Positions 50,600-60,123 are shown, counted from the stretch's first letter. The stretch: DNA of 64,000 bases from Candidatus Accumulibacter affinis (GCA_016713625.1 JADJOT010000009.1:496001-560000), one strand, 5' to 3'. A program made the numbers and translations. The notes: generated by a model from the letters alone, not told the origin.

Positions 50600-52334
50600 C
50601 CTTGGTGATAGGCCTCCCCTGGGCGAAGTCCCGGAAAAAATGCATGCCTGGCTGATCCGCGCGGATCGCTTTGGCCTGCCGACCGAGGCGTTTCAGAAGG
50701 AGGTGGTGAATACCCCATCGATTGCCGATGACGAGGTGCTGGTGTTGGTGATGGCAGCCGGCATCAACTATAACAACGTCTGGGCGGCACTCGGCTTTCC
50801 CGTCAATGTCATCGGCGCTCGCAACAAGGCTGGTGAGCCAGAAGACTTCCATATTGGCGGTAGCGATGCGTCCGGCATCGTCTACGCAATCGGCAAGGAC
50901 GTGACCAACGTCAAAGTGGGGGACGAAGTGGTGATGCATTGCGGCCAATGGAACCGCAATTGCGAGTGGGTGAAGAATGGTGGCGATCCGATGTACTCGC
51001 CGTCGTTCAAGATCTGGGGTTACGAAACCAATTATGGCAGTTTTGCCCAATTCACCAGAGTGCAGGGGCACCAGTGCATGCCTAAGCCCAAGCACATGAG
51101 TTGGGAAGAGTCGGCGGCCTATACGCTGGTCGCGGCGACTGCCTGGCGGATGCTGCATGGCTGGGGTGCCAACTCGATCAAGAAGGGCGACGTGGCGTTG
51201 ATCTGGGGCGGCGCAGGCGGCCTGGGTTCGATGGCGATTCAGATTGCCAAGGCGGTCGGTGCGACCTCGGTGGCCATGGTGTCAGGCGAGGACAAGTTTG
51301 ACTACTGCATGAAGTTGGGCGCAAAGGGTTGCATCAACCGTAACGATTTCGATCACTGGGGCATGTTGCCGCACTGGAAGGACAACGTCGGCTATGCGAA
51401 GTGGTTGAAGGGCGTGCGCTCTTTTGGCGCCAAAATCTGGGAAGTGCTGGGTGAGAAGCGCGCCCCGAACATCGTCTTTGAGCATCCCGGCGAGAGCACC
51501 ATCCCGTCGTCAATTTTCGTTTGCGAGACCGGCGGTATGGTCGTCGTCTGCGCCGGCACTTCCGGCTATAATGCCACGGTCGATCTACGCTACCTGTGGA
51601 TGCGCCAGAAGCGTTTGCAGGGCTCACATTTCGCCAATGCCGTGCAGTGCAACGAGATGAACCAGTTGGCGCTGCAAGGTCTGATCGACCCCTGCATGTC
51701 GCGCGCCTTTACCTACGAAGAATTGCCGATTGCCCACCAGTTGATGCACGACAACAAACACCCACACGGCAACATGTCAGTATTGATCAGCGCCACCGAG
51801 TTTGGTCTGGGCGCCAGCGGCAAGCCGTCCGTGACGATTGTGCATCCGACGCTGCCCAAGGGCGACGTGCATACCACGCCACATCCGTACCCGATGTCCA
51901 CACCACTGCCGGACATCGCCGAGGGCGAAGCGATCACCATTGCCGACGATGGCACCAAGGTGCGTGATTTGATGCATCGTGGCATCATTTCCTGTACCCC
52001 GGACGATATCCTCGGCACGGTGGCCAAGATCATGGTCGACAAGGAGATTCATGCGGTGGTGGTGATGGACGACCAGTGCAAGGCCGTCGGCGTCGTCTCG
52101 CAGACCGATATGGTGCTGGCGCGGCAGGGCCGGACGCCGGATCAGGCGCGTTCGATGCGGGCCGCGGAGATCATGACCCCCGGTTGCGCGACCTGCGATG
52201 CGGAGATGCTGTTGAGCGATGCGGTCAGCCTGATGACTGGCCGTCGCATGCATCGCCTGGTGGTGACCGAGAACGATCTGCCGGTAGGCGTCATCTCGAT
52301 GACCGACGTCGTGCGCAAGATTATCGGCGAGTAA
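50580..52334 (+). CDS. ccr: Crotonyl-CoA carboxylase/reductase with C-terminal CBS pair
   Basis: Reductive carboxylation of crotonyl-CoA with NADPH and CO2 to (2S)-ethylmalonyl-CoA, first committed EMC step. 584 residues. Residues 1 to about 450 match Ccr: [15 protein letters not shown] (Asn of the CO2 pocket), [25 protein letters not shown] nucleotide site, and QGSHFANA (His of the CO2 site). Residues about 457-584 are two CBS domains ([10 protein letters not shown] ... [17 protein letters not shown] ... GVISMTDVV). Usual Ccr ends near 430. AAGGAG at 50566-50571 gives the start. Confidence 0.94.
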   Translation: MSKQLYDLGDRPPLGEVPEKMHAWLIRADRFGLPTEAFQKEVVNTPSIADDEVLVLVMAAGINYNNVWAALGFPVNVIGARNKAGEPEDFHIGGSDASGIVYAIGKDVTNVKVGDEVVMHCGQWNRNCEWVKNGGDPMYSPSFKIWGYETNYGSFAQFTRVQGHQCMPKPKHMSWEESAAYTLVAATAWRMLHGWGANSIKKGDVALIWGGAGGLGSMAIQIAKAVGATSVAMVSGEDKFDYCMKLGAKGCINRNDFDHWGMLPHWKDNVGYAKWLKGVRSFGAKIWEVLGEKRAPNIVFEHPGESTIPSSIFVCETGGMVVVCAGTSGYNATVDLRYLWMRQKRLQGSHFANAVQCNEMNQLALQGLIDPCMSRAFTYEELPIAHQLMHDNKHPHGNMSVLISATEFGLGASGKPSVTIVHPTLPKGDVHTTPHPYPMSTPLPDIAEGEAITIADDGTKVRDLMHRGIISCTPDDILGTVAKIMVDKEIHAVVVMDDQCKAVGVVSQTDMVLARQGRTPDQARSMRAAEIMTPGCATCDAEMLLSDAVSLMTGRRMHRLVVTENDLPVGVISMTDVVRKIIGE

Positions 52335-52400
52335 GCTACGCGGGAGTAAGCCATCCCGTTGCCGTGCGGCCCCTGCTGATCGAGCGAGGGCAATCGGCAA

Positions 52401-52440
52401 AACGCCCTTCTCATCCAGCGCGACCGAGAAGGGCGTTCTT
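52401..52440 (+). terminator. Hairpin terminator after ccr
   Basis: Perfect 12-bp stem AACGCCCTTCTC (52401-52412) / GAGAAGGGCGTT (52426-52437) with a 13-base loop, followed by CTTCTTC. The tail is a mixed pyrimidine run rather than pure T, so termination may be partial. It marks the end of the DUF6986-mcd-mch-ecm-meaB-ccr unit. Confidence 0.7.
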
Positions 52441-52465
52441 CTTCAACGCTGGAGGATTTCCTGCC

Positions 52466-53443
52466 ATGCGCGCCCTCGTCTGCCATGAACTCAGCGGCCC
52501 TGCAGCATTGCGGCTGGAGGAAGTTGCCATTCCACGCCCTGGTCCCGGCCAGGTGCGTATCCGGGTCCGGGCCTGTGGGGTCAATTTTGCCGATAGCCTG
52601 ATTACCCGCGGGCAATATCAACAGCAGCCACAACTGCCCTTCAGTCCTGGCTTTGAAGTTTCCGGCGAGGTGCTGGAACTGGGCGCTGGTGTGCAAGGGA
52701 TATCCATCGGGGAGCGCGTGATCGCCATGACGCCGCACGGCGGCTATGCCGAGCAGGTCATTGCGGACAGCAAGCGCTGTGTGCCGATGCCGGCGGCGAT
52801 GCCCTGGGAACACGGCGCGGCCTTCCCGGTGGTGTTCGGCACCGCGCATGTCGCGCTGTGGCATCGGGCGCGCTTGCGGGCGGGGGAGACGCTGGTGGTG
52901 CATGGCGCGGCCGGCGGCGTCGGCTTGACCGCCGTTGCCATTGGCAAGCAAATGGGGGCGACGGTCATCGCCACGGCGAACGGCGCGGAAAAACTGCAGG
53001 TGGCCGGCGAGCACGGCGCCGATCACCTGATCGATTGCAGCCGTGAGGACCCGCGGGCTCGGATCAAGGAACTGACCGATGGTCGCGGCGCAGACGTGGT
53101 CTACGATCCCGTTGGCGGCGAGTTGTTCACCGCTTCGCTGCGCAGCATGGCCTTTGAAGGGCGCATCCTGATCATTGGTTTTGCGGGCGGCAGCGTGCCG
53201 CAGATTCCCGCCAATCATCTACTGGTCAAGAATGTGGACGTCATCGGTCTTAACTGGCCGGCTTATGCGGAATTGAATCCGCGGGTGATGACCGAGAGTT
53301 TCCAGACGCTGATTCAGTGGTATCTGGACGGCGCGATCCAGCCACATGTCTGGGCAACCTATCCACTGGCAGAGGCGGTCGAAGCGCTTGATCAGGTGTT
53401 GACCCGTAAATCCACGGGTAAGGTCGTCATTACTGTCAGTTAA
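52466..53443 (+). CDS. Zinc-independent NADPH:quinone oxidoreductase-like (MDR) protein
   Basis: 325 residues, medium-chain reductase family. MRALVCHELSGP opening, GVNFADSLITRGQYQ substrate segment, GFEVSGEVLELG, nucleotide fold VVHGAAGGVGLTAVAIGK, and C-terminal GKVVITV. It lacks the zinc cysteines of alcohol dehydrogenases. GGAGG at 52451-52455 precedes the ATG. Related enzymes reduce quinones or act as acryloyl- or enoyl-CoA reductases; in this cluster an enoyl-CoA role is conceivable but not shown. Confidence 0.82.
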   Translation: MRALVCHELSGPAALRLEEVAIPRPGPGQVRIRVRACGVNFADSLITRGQYQQQPQLPFSPGFEVSGEVLELGAGVQGISIGERVIAMTPHGGYAEQVIADSKRCVPMPAAMPWEHGAAFPVVFGTAHVALWHRARLRAGETLVVHGAAGGVGLTAVAIGKQMGATVIATANGAEKLQVAGEHGADHLIDCSREDPRARIKELTDGRGADVVYDPVGGELFTASLRSMAFEGRILIIGFAGGSVPQIPANHLLVKNVDVIGLNWPAYAELNPRVMTESFQTLIQWYLDGAIQPHVWATYPLAEAVEALDQVLTRKSTGKVVITVS

Positions 53444-53715
53444 ACCACTTTAATGCTTTTTGAATGAGCTCTGTGCGATTACCTATTCGGCAGCGCCGGG
53501 TTTTGTCTTCTCGTGATGTTTCCCGATGATAATGGGAGCTTGACTAAGATGCGAGTGTCCGGGATACTTGCTCGCGTGCGATCGAAGTCTCGTCGTCGTG
53601 GTGGATAAGCCTTGCGAAATCCCGAAAGCTTCAACCAACTGGCGCATGCATCGGCGGGCGCCGTTTACCCTGGGCGCGGCCATTTCCGCGCTGATGATCA
53701 AGAGAAAGGACTTTC

Positions 53716-54165
53716 ATGAATCCCCAGAACGGTTACGACGTAGAAGACCTGTCGGTCGGCATGAGCGCAGAAATCGCCAAGACCATTACTGACGCAGACC
53801 TCGTTCTATTTGCCGGCGTGTCCACGGACGTCAACGCGGTGCACATGGACGAAGACTTTGCCAAGACCACGATGTTTGGCGGCCGTATCGCGCACGGCAT
53901 GTTGTCGGCGAGCCTGATCTCGGCGGTTCTCGGTAATCGTTTGCCCGGCCCCGGGGTGATCTACATGAGCCAGTCCTTGCGTTTCCGCGCGCCGGTGCGC
54001 CCCGGCGACACGGTTCATGCCAAGGTGACGGTCAAGGAAGTGATCGCGGAAAAGGGCCGGGTGGTGCTCGATACGGTGTGCACCGTCGGGGACACGGTAG
54101 TCATCGACGGGGAAGCGACGTTGATGCCAACCTCGCGGCGGAAACGCGAAGCCGCCGGCAAGTAG
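53716..54165 (+). CDS. phaJ: MaoC-like (R)-specific enoyl-CoA hydratase (PhaJ type)
   Basis: 149 residues, single hot-dog domain with the hydratase 2 motif: Asp38 and His43 in STDVNAVHMD, five residues apart as in PhaJ, followed by FGGRIAHGML. This type forms (R)-3-hydroxyacyl-CoA from enoyl-CoA. In this cluster it could connect crotonyl-CoA (the Ccr substrate) and (R)-3-hydroxybutyryl-CoA (the PHB monomer). Preceded by GAAAGGA; meh follows 12 bases on. Confidence 0.85.
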   Translation: MNPQNGYDVEDLSVGMSAEIAKTITDADLVLFAGVSTDVNAVHMDEDFAKTTMFGGRIAHGMLSASLISAVLGNRLPGPGVIYMSQSLRFRAPVRPGDTVHAKVTVKEVIAEKGRVVLDTVCTVGDTVVIDGEATLMPTSRRKREAAGK

Positions 54166-54177
54166 CCTGGCGCAGCG

Positions 54178-55038
54178 ATGACCGACTCGCGGGCAGACTA
54201 CGCGCAATGGATTGGTCGCCAGGAGACCACCCATGATGAGCTGAGCCAGACACCGGCCTTGGCGGCGGCGGCGACCTTCGATGACACGCGGACGCCGCTG
54301 GAAAAAGGTGACGCGCTGCCGCCCTTGTGGCATTGGTTCTATTTTCTGCCGAGGGCGCAGCAGGCCCTGCTCGATGTCGACGGGCACCCACAGCGTGGCG
54401 GCTTCATGCCGCCGATCCCCTATCCGCGACGGATGTTTGCCGGCGCGCGCATGCGCTTTCACCGTCCGCTGGTCATCGGGCAGCCGGCTCGTCGCGAAGC
54501 GGTCATTCGTGACATCCGGCTGAAGTCAGGACGTTCCGGCTCGCTAGCCTTTGTTTCCGTTTTGTGCAGTTTCTACCAGGATGGCGTGCTGTGTGTCGAG
54601 GAGGAACAGGACATCGTCTATCGTGAGCCGGGGCCGGCCGTTGCCTGCCCGCGCGTGCGCGATTGGTCGCCGCTCCCGGCAGGAGCGTGGTCACAAATCG
54701 TTACGCCGGACCCAAGACTCCTTTTCCGCTTTTCGGCGCTGACTTTCAATGCCCATCGGATTCATTACGACCGCCCCTACGCAATCAACGAGGAGGGCTA
54801 CCCGGGCCTGGTGGTGCACGGGCCGCTGACCGCGGTCCTGTTGATGGAACTGGTACGAGCGAATGTCGCGCCGCCGCTCCGGGGGTACAGCTTCCGCGGC
54901 CTGGCGCCGCTTTTCGACCTGGCGCCGTTTCGCCTGGTATGCACCGCCAGCGACGGTCAGCTGGCACTCGAAGCCCAGGGGCCCGATGGTGCGGTGGCGA
55001 TGAGCGCCAGCGCCGAAGTCGATGCGTCGGCTGTGTAA
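54178..55038 (+). CDS. meh: Mesaconyl-C4-CoA hydratase
   Basis: 286 residues in two hot-dog halves of the HTD2/FAS1-like dehydratase type. The opening WIGRQETTHDELSQTPALA and the second-half catalytic motif FNAHRIHYDRPYA are characteristic. In the 3-hydroxypropionate bi-cycle this enzyme hydrates mesaconyl-C4-CoA to (S)-citramalyl-CoA, which Mcl splits to acetyl-CoA and pyruvate. The presence of mct and mcl in the same cluster supports the call; HTD2-like proteins elsewhere have other substrates. Last intact gene before the mobile region. Confidence 0.85.
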   Translation: MTDSRADYAQWIGRQETTHDELSQTPALAAAATFDDTRTPLEKGDALPPLWHWFYFLPRAQQALLDVDGHPQRGGFMPPIPYPRRMFAGARMRFHRPLVIGQPARREAVIRDIRLKSGRSGSLAFVSVLCSFYQDGVLCVEEEQDIVYREPGPAVACPRVRDWSPLPAGAWSQIVTPDPRLLFRFSALTFNAHRIHYDRPYAINEEGYPGLVVHGPLTAVLLMELVRANVAPPLRGYSFRGLAPLFDLAPFRLVCTASDGQLALEAQGPDGAVAMSASAEVDASAV

Positions 55039-55095
55039 TCTAAGGTCAGGCTGACAAACGTCGTGGATTGAGCAGCGCGGCGCTCACTGCGGCGT

Positions 55096-55382
55096 CTAGA
55101 TGCCGGTGATCGGCGCTGCGGCGACGGTATTGCCGATCGGCGGCAGACCGTACAGCTGGTTGCTGCTGCTCGCCACGTTGTCGAAATTCACCCATGGATT
55201 GTGCTTGCGGCGATACCTGTCGGCCTTGCAGCCGGTATGGCCGGCGCTCGGCAGGTCCTCCGAAAAGCCGGTGAAGGTCAGCTTGGCAGCGACCAGCTGA
55301 CTGGCCCGATTGGCCTGCTTCCTGAACGCAAGTGGGCAGCCATTGTCCGTCACGCCCTGGGTAGAGCCGGAAAACAGCGCGA
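55096..55382 (-). pseudogene. Internal fragment of a PF04185-type phosphoesterase
   Basis: About 95 residues in one frame: LALFSGSTQGVTDNGCPLAF, then LVAAKLTFTGFSEDLPSAGH and YRRKHNPWVNFDN. These blocks match acid phosphatase/phospholipase C-like phosphoesterases of the alkaline phosphatase superfamily. Both the N-terminal catalytic start and the C-terminal half are missing. It ends upstream against an AsmA-like remnant of opposite strand at about 55383. Confidence 0.7.
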
Positions 55383-55384
55383 GG

Positions 55385-55740
55385 GGTGGCGCAGCGAACC
55401 TGAAGACGAGCGAGATCCTGTTCGGCTACCGGGCGGTGCGGCGCGAGTTGTTCAGCCTCAATTTGCTGAGCCTGACCAGTGGCTTCGCCAAGGTGAGCGG
55501 AACGATTGGCCATCCCACCGTCAGCCTGGACCCCGGCGGCCTGCTGATCGCGGTGCGGCTTGGGCCAGCGCGGGACTGTCGCTGCTGGCGGGAGACCTCT
55601 GGCGCAAGCTCGAGTTGAGCACCGACCCCTGCGCACGCATCGCCGCCGGGTGCGCAGTCGATGGGCGAGCCACTGGAGGCAGTGATCCGCGCCTTGCCGC
55701 CGGCCAAGCGGCGATCGCCCGCAGCGGCCAAGCCCTGATC
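55385..55740 (+). pseudogene. C-terminal remnant of an AsmA-like protein, frameshifted
   Basis: Reading LKTSEILFGYRAVRREL ... SGFAKVSGTIGHPTVSLDP in one frame and GAAWASAGLSLLAGDLWRKLE followed by STDPCARI in the next. The frame changes at about 55550-55556. The pattern (H-P-x-V-x-L-D-P, then glycine-rich helix, then DPC) matches the C-terminus of AsmA-type envelope proteins. No start or N-terminal region present. Confidence 0.55.
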
Positions 55741-55828
55741 TCATCCGCGAGGAGGTCGTCTCGTGGAGTGATACGTTCCAGGGCACGTTCCAGGGCGCGC
55801 GTCCCTCAGCCAGCAGGCATTGATGCCA

Positions 55829-55850
55829 CAACTGTATGCGCGTACAGTTG
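55829..55850. repeat. Palindrome upstream of the IS91-type transposase
   Basis: Perfect 8-bp arms CAACTGTA / TACAGTTG around TGCGCG, 31 bases before the transposase start. A 12-bp tandem repeat (ACGTTCCAGGGC, 55773-55784 and 55785-55796) lies just before it. IS91-type elements have a hairpin near their ends; it could equally be an operator. Confidence 0.6.
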
Positions 55851-55880
55851 CGGCCTCTCGATTGCCCGACCCGTATCCCC

Positions 55881-57363
55881 ATGTCTGCCGCCTGTGCCCC
55901 TGCCCGCACTGCTGTCTATCACCGTCGCCGGCCCGAACGCACCGTGCTCTATCGCACCGTGCAGACGCACCTCGCCACCTGGCTCGAACTCTCCTGCGAT
56001 AGCCGCCAGGGCGCTTTCGGTCCAGCCCATGTCGAACGTGAGTTCCGCCGCTATCTCGAATGCGGGATTCTCGCGCATGGCTTTGCCCGCGCCCGGTGTG
56101 CCGAGTGTGGTCACGACTTTCTCATTGCTTACGCGTGCATTCGTGCAAGGGCCGTGGTGCCAGTCCCGCCTGCAACACCCGGCGAATGGTCGAAACCGTC
56201 GCCCATCTGGCCGACCACGTTTTTCCGCGACTGCCGGTCCGCCAGTGGGTGCTGTCGGTTCCCAAGCGGCTGCGTGATCACCTACAACACGATCCGACGA
56301 TCGAGACGCTGGCGCTGCGCATTTTCCTGAGCATCGTCGAACAAGTCTTGCGCCGCGCCTGCCCGGCTGCGGGTCCCGATTCCCGGATCGGCGCGGTGGC
56401 CTTCATCCACTGCTTTGGGGCGCTGCTCAAGCCGCATGAGCACTTGCACTGTCTCGTCATCGAGGGCGTTTTCGAGGCTTACACCTCGGGAACGGCGACG
56501 TTTCACGAAAGCCGTACCCCCGACCAGAAGTGGCTCGACGAAGTCCACGCCAAGGTCCGCCGCCGTCTGCTGCGCGCACTGACCCGACGCGGTGTGCTCG
56601 AGCCGGAAGACGCCGAGGCGATGGCGAACTGGGCGCATGGTGGCGGCTTCTCGCTCGACGCCAGCGTGCGCATCGAAGGCACCGACCGCCCGGGTCTGGA
56701 ACGTCTGCTGCGCTACTGCGCTCGCCCGGCCTTCGCGCTGGAGCGCTGGCGTGAAATCGACGCCGAACACTTGGTCTACGAGAGCCTCAAGCCGGGTCCC
56801 GGCGGCAGCATCAGCCTGATGCTCACACCGCTCGAACTGATCGAGCGTCTGGCGGCGCTGATTCCGCCACCGCGCCGACATCGGCATCGCTACTACGGGG
56901 TGCTGGCAGCGAACGCGCGGCTGCGGGGCAGGTCACTGCGCTCGCCGGCGTGCCGGACGGTACGCCGGCGGCAACCGCGACCGAGTCAATCGCTGCGACC
57001 GCTGCGCCAAGCGTCACGCCAGGCCGGTCGTCCGAGGGGACAGAGGAAGCACCGGGGGAAGCGGAAGCGATCCTCCGTCGCACCGCCCGTTGCGCTTGGG
57101 CGCTGCTGCTCGCGCGGATCGATGAGGTCTTTCCGCTGGTCTGTCCACGCTGCGGCGGCGGGATGCGAATCATCGCCTTCATCACCGACGCCGGTGCCGT
57201 GCGCGAGATCCTGAGCCATCTGGGCGAACCGACCTCGCCGCCACGCCTGATGAGAGCCCGTGCGCCCCCGCTCTGGGAGATGCAGGGCGCCTTCATGGGC
57301 GAGGACGAAGCGCAGCCCCAACCAGTGCCGGACTACCAATTCGACCAGCGCATTGCCTGGTAG
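55881..57363 (+). pseudogene. IS91-family (HUH, Y2-type) transposase, two frameshifts
   Basis: Pieces in three frames form one protein of roughly 490 residues. Zinc-binding N-terminus: [12 protein letters not shown], then SCKGRG and CNTRRM after the first shift (about 56143-56148). HUH motif [12 protein letters not shown], then [17 protein letters not shown]. After a second shift (about 56920-56935) comes a Pro/Ala linker and a C-terminal [14 protein letters not shown] zinc pair. These elements move by rolling-circle replication. Not functional as written. Element ends were not identified. Confidence 0.85.
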
Positions 57364-57473
57364 GTGCCAATGCGCAAGGGTCCAGACTGAAGCAAGACGA
57401 GTTGTCATCGCCCGTCGTGGGAGGACTCCACTGAGCGGGGCGGGATTCGGATGACTTTTCAAGGGCTTTCAAG

Positions 57474-57481
57474 GGCCACCG
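57474..57481. repeat. Left target-site duplication of the IS66-type element
   Basis: GGCCACCG directly before the left terminal repeat; the identical 8 bases follow the right terminal repeat at 60124-60131. Eight-base duplications are typical of IS66-family insertions. Confidence 0.88.
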
Positions 57482-57541
57482 GTAACTTCTCAAAAACCCT
57501 GGGCAGGAGCATGGCACTGGGTTGGCTTCGGAGCGACGCAC

Positions 57542-58420
57542 TCACCCGCAGAGTACCCGTCTGAAGTGCCTGTCGAGCGGATAGAGCCAGACGGTCTTGA
57601 TCGGCAGCAGGGCTTGGTGGTGAACATCGAGCTTGCCGCGGCCGGTGGTTTGACCGAGGCAGATCCAGTTGGCCGCCTGGTAAGCGGTGCCGCGAAAGCG
57701 CTCTTGCTCGACGAAGGTTTCGAGCAAGAGCGGCCGGTAACCGTATTGGAGCTGCCAGTCGGCGGCGATCTGCCGGGCGGCGCGAGCCAAAATGGACGAG
57801 GCCAGATTCTTGCATTCAATCCACGGCAGGATGAGGAATCGAGCGTTGTTCTGACCCGGTGCAGGTGCTCCTGGCGTTGCGCAGGCGTCCAGCCGATATA
57901 GTGGTCGCGCGGCTGGGTCTTCCAGGCGGCGGCGGCGAAGCTGAGCAAGGCGACGAGTCGTCCGCCCGCGCGAACGAAGTAGCGCAGTTGGGCGCCGGGC
58001 AGCGGTTGATAGCCGAGGTAGTGGTAACGGTCGATGTGCTCGTTGTGCAGCTGCGATTCGGCGCGATGACTCACCAAGTGCAGTTGCAGCGTGCCCAGGC
58101 TACGCGGGCCGTCGGCACGCAAAAGCGCGTCGGGTTCGGCCTGCGCGGTACGACGGTGCCAGGGTTTTCCGTTGTGATTGCCGTTGCGCGGCGGCGGCAG
58201 TTGCAGCAAGCCATCGGTCTGCATGCGCAGCATCGCCACGCGGCAGCTCATCTCCTTGATCCGCCCATCCTCGCGGCACCAGCCGAGATCGGCACAGACC
58301 AAGCGGGACAGCTGCGCGCGAGGCGGCAGGATTGGCTGCGATCAGCCGCCGGATCTGGTCGAGCTCCGCGGTGCTGAAGATGCGCCCGCAATAGCGAGCG
58401 GACGCCGTTTCAGGGGCCAT
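57542..58420 (-). pseudogene. DUF4338 (DruA-like) protein, two frameshifts
   Basis: Restored, about 290 residues: GRIFSTAELDQIRRLIAANP at the N-terminus; shift at about 58305-58320; then CADLGWCREDGRIKEMSCR, HNEHIDRYHYLGYQPLPGAQ and WTPAQRQEHLHRV; shift at about 57860; then NARFLILPWIECKNLASSIL, YRPLLLETFVEQERFRGTAY and a C-terminal PLDRHFRRVL. These blocks match DUF4338, the family of Druantia protein DruA. Its start overlaps the end of the transposase, and it lies wholly inside the IS terminal repeats. Confidence 0.8.
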
Positions 58421-60021
58421 GTATGGGAACATTCGCCCCCGTCGGCGTGGCCTCAAAGATCCACTGCGCCAGCGGAGCAATCCGATGCCAGCCGAAGACG
58501 CGGTCCTGAAGGTATTGCCAGAAGGAAAGTTGGTTCTTGCGGCAGGTCTTCTTGAGGCTGGCGAAGGTATCGCGGCAGCGGCGGCCGGACGCGCTGCGGG
58601 TGGAGCCGCTGATCTTGCGCTTCTTGACGTAGTCGCGGATATCCGACTCACTGAGGTTGTTGTGCAGGGAAGCTCGGGACGTTGCAACACGCGCAGCAAC
58701 TCCTCCCGGTTGCGGCGCATTCGTTTCAGGGCCTGATCGAGGCTGGCATAACCGGTCCGGGTGGCGCAAAGCGTGTCGAAGCGGGCTTCGATCGCGGCTG
58801 CAGTGAGTGCCTCCGGCGCTTCCTTGTACGCCTTGAGCGCATCGTAGATCGCCCACAGCTCGCTGCGCGCCGAGGCCAGCGCCTGGCGTTGCAGATCGTT
58901 GAAGCCGAGCAGTTTGGCCAGCACGCGTTCGGCATGGATCCAGCACAGGACGTGGGTCAGCACATCGAACTGCCCGGCGTCATCGCTGACGATCGCCAGA
59001 TCGGGGGCGACGCCCTGCTCGACGACGGTACCGAGCAAGACGCCTTCGGTCACCAGGCGAACATGGCGCGGATCGGTGATGGCCTGCTGAGCCAAGACCG
59101 CCTGCCAGGCGGTTTGACCCGTCCATACCGCCGGTGCCAGCGCGGTGAGTGCCTGGAGTTGGGCGCACGGCAGCTTGTGCTCGGCCAGGTAGGCCAGCGC
59201 GGCCTGATTCAGGTGTAGGCATCGTGCCCGGCACGGAGCAATTCCAGGAAATTGATCCGACTCTTGCTGTCGGTGCTCGCGAACCAGGCGAAGCGTTCGT
59301 TGCCGATATGCGTACAGTACCCATTCTTGCCCCGATGGCGCGCACCCGTATCGTCCACATGAACGTACCGGCTGCGCTGCAGCCCCGCTTGCAGCAGCGC
59401 GTCCTTCTCGCGATGGAACTCGCTATGGCCGTCGGTGATCAACGCGCTGAGCTGCCCGGCCGAGAGGTCGATCTGCCACTCCCGCAGTTGCTCAAGCAAG
59501 AGCGGCTGCGTCACATGCGCATGGTGGTACTGGTACAGGATGAAAGCGCGCAGCTGCGGGCCGAAATGCACACCGCCGATCTCGGCAGGCAACTGGCCGA
59601 TCAGGCTCTCGCCCTCGGGGGTGACCCAGCGCTCCAGCCGATACCGGGTGTTGTGAACCCCGATCCGGAGCTCCTGCACCACGAAATCCTGGTAGCCCTT
59701 GAAGCGACTGTTCGGCGGAATCGTCTCTGCCGGCTGTCGCTTGACCGACTCGTGGATCTCAAGCTCTGCCGTCTTGTGGCGTTTGCCGTGAGGCTTCGGC
59801 GCCTGCCCTTGCTTCTTCTCGGTGCGATCGCCTTCCAGCGCCGACGGTTTGATCACGGGCTTCGGCTTCTGACCCTTCAGTCGCGCCACCTCATCGCGCA
59901 GCGCCTGAATCTGTTCCTGCTGCCGATGGCAGAGTTCCAGCAGCTGCACGACCGCCGGTGTCCTTTGGTCGGCAGGGATATCCGGGATACCGGGAAGCTT
60001 CCGTGGGGTTTCCGTGCTCAT
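58410..60021 (-). pseudogene. IS66-type transposase (TnpC-like), two frameshifts
   Basis: Restored, about 535 residues from the ATG at 60021: coiled-coil (VVQLLELCHRQQEQIQALRDEVARL region), Pro/Lys-rich stretch, catalytic RYVHVDDTGARH; shift at about 59218 (a base lost before an AATCAGGC stretch); then VSDDAGQF and CWIHAER; shift at about 58672; then LHNNLSESDIRDYVKKRK and FWQYLQDRV. The three acidic positions of the DDE site are still recognisable. Confidence 0.85.
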
Positions 60022-60123
60022 GCTGCGGATTGAATCACATCTCGCGCGCTGTGTCCAGCCCTTCCTGCAAGCAAGCACCCCGAATTCAGCGAACGCTTAT
60101 GCCCGGGGTTTTTGAGGAGTTAC

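Larger units (their letters stand above)
57482..60123 (-). mobile_element. IS66-type insertion sequence with DUF4338 passenger
   Basis: 2642 bp. Terminal inverted repeats of 29 bp, left 57482-57510 and right 60095-60123, agree at 25 positions and begin 5'-GTAACT, like the GTAA ends of IS66 elements. A perfect 8-bp duplication flanks it. Inside, both on the minus strand, are a transposase (58410-60021) and a DUF4338 gene (57542-58420) overlapping it by 11 bases. No tnpA or tnpB gene is present, as in ISBst12-like members. Both genes are frameshifted, so this copy should not move itself. Confidence 0.88.

Noticed and set aside
55046..55909. Minus-strand frame of 287 codons spanning the remnants after meh
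   Set aside because: Rich in Arg/Gln without structure, in a frame different from the recognisable phosphoesterase fragment.
59149..60033. Plus-strand frame opposite the IS66-type transposase
   Set aside because: Antisense to the DDE region of the transposase; no independent evidence.
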